Assembly: GCA_017395105.1 (NCBI GenBank)
Contig: JAFPWD010000006.1
Span: 1 to 35,104, forward strand
Direction of reading: 5' to 3'
Origin: Clostridia bacterium
GTDB taxonomy: Bacteria; Bacillota; Clostridia; Christensenellales; CAG-138
Length of the DNA stretch: 35,104 bases
Shown: in pieces, positions 30,813 to 35,104 of the stretch
How the letters are laid out: the number at the start of each line of letters is the position of its first letter
Numbering within the stretch: position 1 is the stretch's first letter
Made by a program: the position numbers and the translations under genes
The notes under the pieces: generated by a model
Database searches by the model: none
What the model was told of the DNA's origin: nothing
What the model saw: the letters and a program-made list of their open reading frames with translations, nothing else

Positions 30813-30831
30813 ATATTTGAGGTGTTTTGCA

Positions 30832-31194
30832 ATGTCTGAAAGTATCATGCTTGAGAAGTCAAAGGATTTTGCTGTTGAGATAGTCAGGCTCTGCAAGGAG
30901 ATCAAGGAAACGAAGCGAGAATCCGTTATGACCAATCAACTGCTTCGCTCGGGCACATCTGTTGGTGCGAATATCCATGAATCGAAATATGCGCACGGAA
31001 CGGCTGATTTTATTGCAAAAATGCAGATCGCCCTCAAGGAATGCTACGAATCGGAGTATTGGCTTGAACTGCTGTTCAGGACGGAGTATATGAGCGAAGA
31101 AAAGTATGAAATGTTGAAAAAGCTTTGCGGTTCAATACGCAGGATGCTGGTTTCGTCAATAAACACTTCAAAAACAAACAGAGAAAAGCTCTAA
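30832..31194 (+). CDS. four-helix-bundle protein (23S rRNA intervening-sequence/Avd-like family)
   Basis: The protein has 120 residues, with the start set at MSESIMLEKSKDFAVEIVRL by GAGGTG 7 bases upstream; a TTG five codons earlier lacks a site. The family signature is clear: TNQLLRSGTSVGANIHESKYAHGTADFIAKMQIALKECYESEYWLELL (seen in pieces) covers helices 2 and 3, with the central R-S-G-T-S-V-G-A-N motif. Relatives are the protein encoded in 23S rRNA intervening sequences and the Avd protein of diversity-generating retroelements, both basic barrel-shaped oligomers that contact nucleic acid. No rRNA, reverse transcriptase or variable repeat is in the window. It lies 20 bases after hairpin array B; a link between the two is inferred from position. 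Confidence 0.92.
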   Translation: MSESIMLEKSKDFAVEIVRLCKEIKETKRESVMTNQLLRSGTSVGANIHESKYAHGTADFIAKMQIALKECYESEYWLELLFRTEYMSEEKYEMLKKLCGSIRRMLVSSINTSKTNREKL

Positions 31195-31206
31195 ATGCGA
31201 AAGGAT

Positions 31207-31241
31207 AATGCCGTGAGAAACTTTCAGTTCTTCACGGCATT
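31207..31241. terminator. terminator between the four-helix-bundle and M42 peptidase genes
   Basis: AATGCCGTGA (31207-31216) pairs perfectly with TCACGGCATT (31232-31241); the stem extends through GAA/TTC past a bulge. It can serve both converging genes. Confidence 0.85.
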
Positions 31242-31282
31242 TGATTTGATTAAAGAGCTTGCGGCTGTTATAAAACTTTTTA

Positions 31283-32350
31283 TCACGGCACTATCGGCCT
31301 GAAATCAAACCCCGCATCGATCTTCATAAGAAACTCCGCGATAAGCTCGATGCAGCCCTCAAGGTCGTGCCAATCGGCGATCTCGACCGAGGAATGCATA
31401 TAGCGAAGCGGTATGCTCACAAGCGCCATCGGAACGCCCCTCCCTGTCTCGAGCACGGTGTCGCCGTCCGTATAGGTGCGCGCACCCGCGACCTCGTACT
31501 GAAGCTCGATGCCCTTTTCCTTCGCTGCCTGCTCAAGCAGCGCATTCATATTCTTGCTGACCATGCCGCTGTGGCAGAGCACGGGGCCGCCGCCGAGCTT
31601 GATATCGCCCGAATCCTCGGCGCCGCGCTCGGGGCTGTCGCTCGCCCAGGTAACATCCACGATTATCGCACAGGTGGGCTCGATATTGCTTCCCGCAAAA
31701 AACGCGCCGCGCCCCGAGGTTTCCTCGCCAACGCTCGTATTGGCGTAGATGCCGCATTTCGCGCCCTTTTCGGCGGCTCTTCTCGCCGCCTCGAGGATAA
31801 CGAACGCGCCGGATTTATCGTCTAAAGCCCTTGAGCTTATGCGGTCGTTCAGAAGCTCGCGCCTGCCGCAGTCTGCGCAAACGGGATCGCCGATGGAAAC
31901 CACCGCCTCGGCCTCCTCACGGGTGTTCGCGCCGATGTCGATCATAAGGTCGGAAGCATCCACCTTGTCCTTTTTAAGCAGGCTCTCGGTGATAATGCCA
32001 ACGCCCGCAACCTTTTCGCGGATGGTTTTGCCGTTTTCCGTGCGTTCATGGATTATCTGCATCGGCGAACCGACGTACAGCCCCGCCTTAACGCCGCCCG
32101 CACGCTGAACGCGGATCAGCCCGTCGCCCGTGATATGGGTAACGCGGAAACCGATCTCGTCGATATGCCCGCAGAGAAGAACGCGGCAGTCCGCATCGGG
32201 ATTGACTATCGAAACGGCGTTGCCAACTGCATCCGTAAGCTGCTTTTCGGCGAAATCCTTGGCGTAATCGAGCGCAATGCGCTGGTTCGCCTCCTCGCAG
32301 CCGCTGACGGAAACGGTGTCCAGAAAATCGTATAAAAGCTTCTTGTTCAT
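31283..32350 (-). CDS. M42-family metallopeptidase (glutamyl/leucyl aminopeptidase type)
   Basis: The protein has 355 residues from MNKKLLYDFLDTVSVSGCEE; the ATG at 32350 follows GGGGGAAG. The two-zinc site is visible: H62 and D64 (CGHIDEIGF), D177 or D178 (ALDDKSG) as the bridging ligand, E209/E210 (SVGEETSGRG) as base and ligand, D232 (IVDVTWASD) and the histidine in YMHSSVE. An inserted dimer/tetramer domain (about 70-165) matches TET-type peptidases, which form dodecamers and trim short peptides in the cytoplasm. ADCGRRELLNDR is a Cys-containing stretch in the insert. It is monocistronic, with an extended -10 promoter upstream and paired CGGTAAAC words in the leader. The exact residue preference is not deducible. 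Confidence 0.95.
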   Translation of the reverse strand: MNKKLLYDFLDTVSVSGCEEANQRIALDYAKDFAEKQLTDAVGNAVSIVNPDADCRVLLCGHIDEIGFRVTHITGDGLIRVQRAGGVKAGLYVGSPMQIIHERTENGKTIREKVAGVGIITESLLKKDKVDASDLMIDIGANTREEAEAVVSIGDPVCADCGRRELLNDRISSRALDDKSGAFVILEAARRAAEKGAKCGIYANTSVGEETSGRGAFFAGSNIEPTCAIIVDVTWASDSPERGAEDSGDIKLGGGPVLCHSGMVSKNMNALLEQAAKEKGIELQYEVAGARTYTDGDTVLETGRGVPMALVSIPLRYMHSSVEIADWHDLEGCIELIAEFLMKIDAGFDFRPIVP

Positions 32351-32379
32351 TTTGCTTCCCCCTTGGTTGATTTTGGTAA

Positions 32380-32427
32380 ACATCGGTAAACGATCGGAAA
32401 AAGCTTTCCGTTTTCGGCTGTATTATA
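32380..32427 (-). promoter_or_regulatory. extended -10 promoter and paired words upstream of the M42 peptidase gene
   Basis: On the minus strand TGGTATAAT (-10 at 32427-32422) with only a poor -35. Just downstream on the plus strand CGGTAAAC occurs twice (about 32384 and 32389 onward, 11 bases apart counting the CAT between) and GGAAA/TTTCC forms a small hairpin; these may be an operator. Confidence 0.5.
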
Positions 32428-32440
32428 CCAAATTCGCGGA

Positions 32441-32470
32441 AAAAAGAAAAGGAGCGCGGCGAAGCGCTCC
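32441..32470 (-). terminator. terminator after the membrane-anchored unknown gene
   Basis: GGAGCGC (32451-32457) and GCGCTCC (32464-32470) form a 7-bp GC-rich stem with a 6-base loop, followed on the minus strand by TTTTCTTTTTT. Confidence 0.88.
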
Positions 32471-32516
32471 CGAAGTAAAAAGCATTTGTATTTATGAAGA
32501 CCTCCGCAAAGCGGCA

Positions 32517-33164
32517 TCACTTTGCCTTGACCTCCTCTAAGAGGGCGTTCATGTAATCGAGCATGATCTCGTGAACCTCGTCCTTGAGCGCGATGAGCGC
32601 ATTATTGTCGATCGGTGGTTTGCCCGAATCGGCAGGAGCGTGGTGGTACTGCGCTTCAAGGCCATAGAGATATCCATCGACACGGAAAAAAACATCCTCG
32701 CTGTAGGACTTTGTGTCAAGCTGCAGCTCGTGGTAGTTGTAAACTCTGCCCTGATCGTATTGGGCACGTGAAAGCCGGGTGCCCCAAGTTTTTTCGTACT
32801 CGGGAGTCTCGCAGCTCAAGATAAATCGAATGGTTTCGCCGGCGATCGTGCTGTTTCCGATCACGACGTAACGAAGGGGCTTTCTGCGAAAGTACGATGC
32901 GTAGGTGACCTCATAATCCGTAGTGCTTTCGTCGAGCTCGAGCGCGGAGAAATCGGGGAAAAGCACTTTCTTGTTGCGCGAGAACACGCTTTTGACTTCG
33001 TCGTAGGATTCGAGATATTCAAACGGAGTCGAATGCTTGTAGCAGGAATTCATAACGCACATATACGTGCCGAAGCCTATTCCGAAGACAATGCCGATCA
33101 GCACTATCGCCAAGAATAGGATAAGTATACCGCGCCGCAGCGCCTCGCCTTTGGTTAAGATCAT
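32517..33164 (-). CDS. membrane-anchored protein of unknown function
   Basis: The protein has 215 residues. A short basic N-terminus (ILTKGEALRRG) and one hydrophobic helix (about 13-37, ILILFLAIVLIGIVFGIGFGT) are followed by an extracellular-type domain with STPFEYLESYDEVKSVF, LFPDFSALELDESTTDYEVTYASYF, YVVIGNSTIAGETIRFIL and a helical end IALKDEVHEIMLDYMNALLEEVK. By the positive-inside rule the domain lies outside the cell. No family or catalytic motif is recognised. AGGAG lies 6 bases before the ATG. Its leader contains a C-rich stretch (G-rich on the plus strand). It is monocistronic, with its own terminator. Confidence 0.75.
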   Translation of the reverse strand: MILTKGEALRRGILILFLAIVLIGIVFGIGFGTYMCVMNSCYKHSTPFEYLESYDEVKSVFSRNKKVLFPDFSALELDESTTDYEVTYASYFRRKPLRYVVIGNSTIAGETIRFILSCETPEYEKTWGTRLSRAQYDQGRVYNYHELQLDTKSYSEDVFFRVDGYLYGLEAQYHHAPADSGKPPIDNNALIALKDEVHEIMLDYMNALLEEVKAK

Positions 33165-33453
33165 AATAAACTCCTATCGGTGTGGGGTGGGGTGGGGTTG
33201 GTTTACATATATATAACGGATGGGGAAGGGGAGCGGTTGATTGAATAATGAAGAGTGAATGGCGAATAGTGAATAGTTGAGGTTGAAATTCCGGAGAAAT
33301 TTCTTCATTATTTGTGTTTTGGTGCGTTAATGGGGAGCGGTGCGGGCGAAATAGGTAAAAAAGCGAGATATATTTTAAAATATGAAAAATGTTCTACTGC
33401 AGTACGTGTCTGATACCTGAATAAATTTTCTCGTTCTTTTACTCAAAAAGATA
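33165..33453. other. intergenic region with G-rich tract and dispersed repeat copy
   Basis: 33179-33201 has three GGGG runs separated by single Ts and flanked by GG, and more G runs follow at 33220-33235; this could form a G-quadruplex on the plus strand. 33242-33303 is a minus-orientation copy of the dispersed repeat (GAAATT/AAATTTC hairpin plus TTCACTATTC-type tail). An ATATTTTAAAATAT palindrome lies near 33368. No gene is seen. Confidence 0.6.
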
Positions 33454-33481
33454 TTGACAACGATAAAAAATATGATATAAC
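33454..33481 (+). promoter_or_regulatory. promoter for the secreted-protein gene pair
   Basis: -35 TTGACA (33454-33459), 16 bases, -10 TATAAC (33476-33481) with a TGA extension. Confidence 0.75.
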
Positions 33482-33533
33482 ATAAACAGTGTAAAGTGAA
33501 GCATCGAATATAATTGAAATTTGGAGGATAGTC

Positions 33534-34295
33534 ATGAAAGGGAAAAAAGGGATAGTGTTTGCCGTGATCGCGGCAGCAAGTATTCTTGTAATCGCTTTTG
33601 CAGTTGCTGTAGTAAGCGGCAGAAACACATGGTACAAAAAGGATACCGTTACCGATGCCTACCGTTTTCCAACGCATAAGAGCCTTGAAGGCAAAACATA
33701 CGAGCAAACCATCGAATGCTATCAGATACCCGAGGATGTGCTGAAAACCATGAGCACGGAGGGCTTGATAGAAAGCTGCCTCGACTATCCGTTGTTCTGG
33801 ACAGGAATGGTGTTTTCCAACGAGTCGGCTTATGCGGGCTTTATGCAGACACGCAATGAATTCAACGGATTGCAGGAGCTTTTCAGAAGGAAGGATGCGG
33901 CGGATAAGCTCGTTAGGGCGTATATCGATGCAACCCCCGAAAAGGTGAAAAAGGGCGACGACAGCCCAACGCTCAGGATGCGGTATTTCCAGTACATTTT
34001 GGCTCAGGAAGAAGTGCTGGAGGGTCTTTCTTCTGATGGAAGAAGGCTGCTGCTTGATGAGTGCGTAAAAAAGCTCGAGCAGTACAGCAAGGGATATCGC
34101 GATTCGTTTGCTTCCGATCCGGTGCTCATGGTTGCCGCAAGGATATGCCAAAGGGACAGCGAAGCTTTCCGCGAGCTGATGCTCGAAGAAACGTGGATAG
34201 AGGAGCTCGTTAGCAACGGCATGCTGCTTGCCGGTCATGAAGATGGCGTAAGGCGTGCCATAGATGCTGTAAAAGAGTATAGAAGAGGAGAATAA
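33534..34295 (+). CDS. membrane-anchored or secreted protein of unknown function
   Basis: The protein has 253 residues. MKGKKGIVFAVIAAASILVIAFAVAVVSG is a signal peptide or anchor. The rest is helical: YQIPEDVLKTMSTEGLIESCLDYPLF, NEFNGLQELFRRKDAADKLVRAYI, YILAQEEVLEGLSSDGRRLLLDECVKKLEQY and a C-terminal LVSNGMLLAGHEDGVRRAIDAVKEY. The IPEDVLKTMSTEGLIES segment with LFRRKDAADKL recurs, as far as I recall, in uncharacterised secreted proteins of Clostridia that often sit beside a Cys/His hydrolase-like partner, which fits the next gene. TTGGAGG precedes the ATG, and the next gene begins 7 bases after the stop, so the two form an operon. No enzymatic motif is visible. The DNA is more AT-rich than most of the window. 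Confidence 0.75.
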   Translation: MKGKKGIVFAVIAAASILVIAFAVAVVSGRNTWYKKDTVTDAYRFPTHKSLEGKTYEQTIECYQIPEDVLKTMSTEGLIESCLDYPLFWTGMVFSNESAYAGFMQTRNEFNGLQELFRRKDAADKLVRAYIDATPEKVKKGDDSPTLRMRYFQYILAQEEVLEGLSSDGRRLLLDECVKKLEQYSKGYRDSFASDPVLMVAARICQRDSEAFRELMLEETWIEELVSNGMLLAGHEDGVRRAIDAVKEYRRGE

Positions 34296-34302
34296 AGCTG
34301 CC

Positions 34303-34952
34303 ATGAAAAGAATTTTTGCGGGATGCGTAGCTGTTTGTGCCTTGCGGTTTGGCTGTACGGACTGTCTGCATGTAACGGAACAACTAATGAAGCTATTACG
34401 GAGTTCATCAACGATAACGGTCATACATTTACATTATCATCTGTCAGAACTCCGAAAAACAGCGTAATACAGACTTGCGTTTATGTTCCTTTGACTGCTG
34501 ACGAAATCAGCGATGCAAACACACAAATGGAGCAACTGATAGAGCTGATGAGGTGGCAGGGGAAGGTAACAAAACTCGCTGAGCCCACTCTCTCATACAA
34601 TTGCCATTCCTATGCATGGCACAAACAATCGCCATCACCGAATGAAAAAGCTTGGATAAACAGGTATAGGATCGATCCGAAGACCGGAAACACAACAAGC
34701 GTACTCAATCTTGATAAGTATTGGAATGACGGAAGCTATAAAAGTATAACGACGGTGACAGATGGTTCCATACCGAGCGGCATTCCAAACAACGCCAAGG
34801 TTTTTTACCCAGGAGGGGATCATTCGGCCATCAAAGTGTCGGGGACTGCATTTGTTTCCAAATGGGGATTGGCAGGATTGTACAGGCATGAGCCGATGGC
34901 GTGCCCAGACAAAAATAATAATTTGATTCAGTATTTCAAGAAAAATAATTAA
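34303..34952 (+). pseudogene. frameshifted lipoprotein with NCHSYAW Cys/His hydrolase-like domain
   Basis: The ATG at 34303 starts MKRIFAGCVAVCAL, a signal peptide, but this frame soon leaves the protein and stops. The long frame (from 34323) continues LAVWLYGLSACNGTTNEAI, the end of a lipoprotein signal peptide with lipobox LSAC. Adding one G near 34345 joins the two into a single signal peptide, so one base appears lost (real mutation, phase switch or assembly error). The mature part holds YNCHSYAWHKQSPS and GGDHSAIKVSGTAFVSKWGLAGLYRHEPMACP: a Cys and a His placed as in papain-like or NlpC/P60-type hydrolases. The 34323 frame's own ATG has no ribosome-binding site. It is partner to the upstream secreted protein. 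Function unproven. Confidence 0.65.
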
Positions 34953-34964
34953 TCATGTTGCAGA

Positions 34965-35007
34965 AGGGGCTGTTGCACAAGCAAGCAAATTGCGTGCAGC
35001 AGCCTCT
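34965..35007 (+). terminator. terminator after the frameshifted lipoprotein gene
   Basis: AGGGGCTGTTGCAC (34965-34978) pairs with GTGCAGCAGCCTCT (34994-35007) with two G-U pairs, followed by TTCTTTT. The last 95 bases of the window show nothing further. Confidence 0.85.
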
Positions 35008-35104
35008 TTCTTTTCGCGGTTTTTGAATTTGATTTGGAAAATTATCTTTCGGTGTGCGGAAATCAGCGGTATTTATAGGGTTGGATTGATTTTGGGTACA
35101 CTAA

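Noticed and set aside
30832-31194. Four-helix-bundle gene as part of an rRNA intervening sequence or a diversity-generating retroelement
   Set aside because: No 23S rRNA, reverse transcriptase, template or variable repeat lies in the window; only the family relation remains.

Overview
The window looks like the chromosome of a Gram-positive, strictly fermentative gut-type Firmicute (class Clostridia). The grounds are a PolC-type replicative polymerase, many TTGACA/TATAAT-like promoters with 17-bp spacing, strong GGAGG ribosome-binding sites, U-tailed terminators, and families such as YitT, paired CNNM/CorC proteins, an M42 peptidase and a butanol-dehydrogenase-type enzyme. No outer-membrane gene is seen. 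Coding DNA is of middling GC and rich in GCG/CTC/GAG codons; the patches at about 15.5-16.2 kb and 33.4-35 kb are more AT-rich.

Layout. 1-5750 (minus) is one tightly spaced run from an lspA promoter: lspA, a methyltransferase, an RluD-type pseudouridine synthase, an Fe-S-type flavodoxin reductase, a PNPOx-like flavoprotein, an HELGH metalloprotease-like protein, a ParB-like hypothetical protein and the start of a nucleoside phosphorylase-like gene. 5840-15500 (plus) carries a Na/phosphate symporter with a PhoU tail, a small lipoprotein, a nitroreductase, ispG, polC and yajC, with one tiny minus-strand membrane protein. 15504-16240 is a scar: the tail of a lost secreted-protein gene plus a small membrane protein. 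16308-17507 (minus) is a quinone/azo-reductase-like flavoprotein with a GNAT acetyltransferase. 17645-20791 (plus) is an isolated transcription unit for a 999-residue LRR-Roc-COR-HNH protein. 20820-27043 (minus) holds an iron-type alcohol dehydrogenase, a zinc-ribbon protein, YitT, a deoxyribosyltransferase-like protein, tdk, galE and an XRE/TPR regulator. 27044-28150 is a long non-coding tract with a tRNA-Arg(ACG), 63-bp repeats and a hairpin array. 28154-31194 (plus) has two coupled CNNM/CorC genes, a second hairpin array and a four-helix-bundle (23S-IVP/Avd-like) gene. 31283-33164 (minus) has an M42 peptidase and a membrane-anchored unknown; 33454-35007 (plus) has two secreted proteins, the second frameshifted.

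Most striking points. (1) The LRR-Roc-COR protein ends in a complete-looking HNH nuclease, giving a one-gene sensor-switch-nuclease architecture that suggests a defence or self-killing device. Its LRRs are almost identical in DNA, with changes concentrated at the positions that face the ligand-binding surface. (2) Two arrays of short hairpins (27.5-27.7 and 30.6-30.8 kb) share one design: a constant spacer word in one orientation, a centre, then the same word inverted, so the transcript could fold into a ladder of four-way junctions. The second array supplies the last codons of the upstream gene and leads directly into the four-helix-bundle gene. (3) PolC keeps its polymerase and PHP signatures but its inserted 3'-5' exonuclease domain appears to have lost all its catalytic motifs. 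(4) A terminator has been amplified into a 43/44-bp tandem array, and a dispersed hairpin-plus-TTCACTATT repeat occurs in several intergenic gaps.
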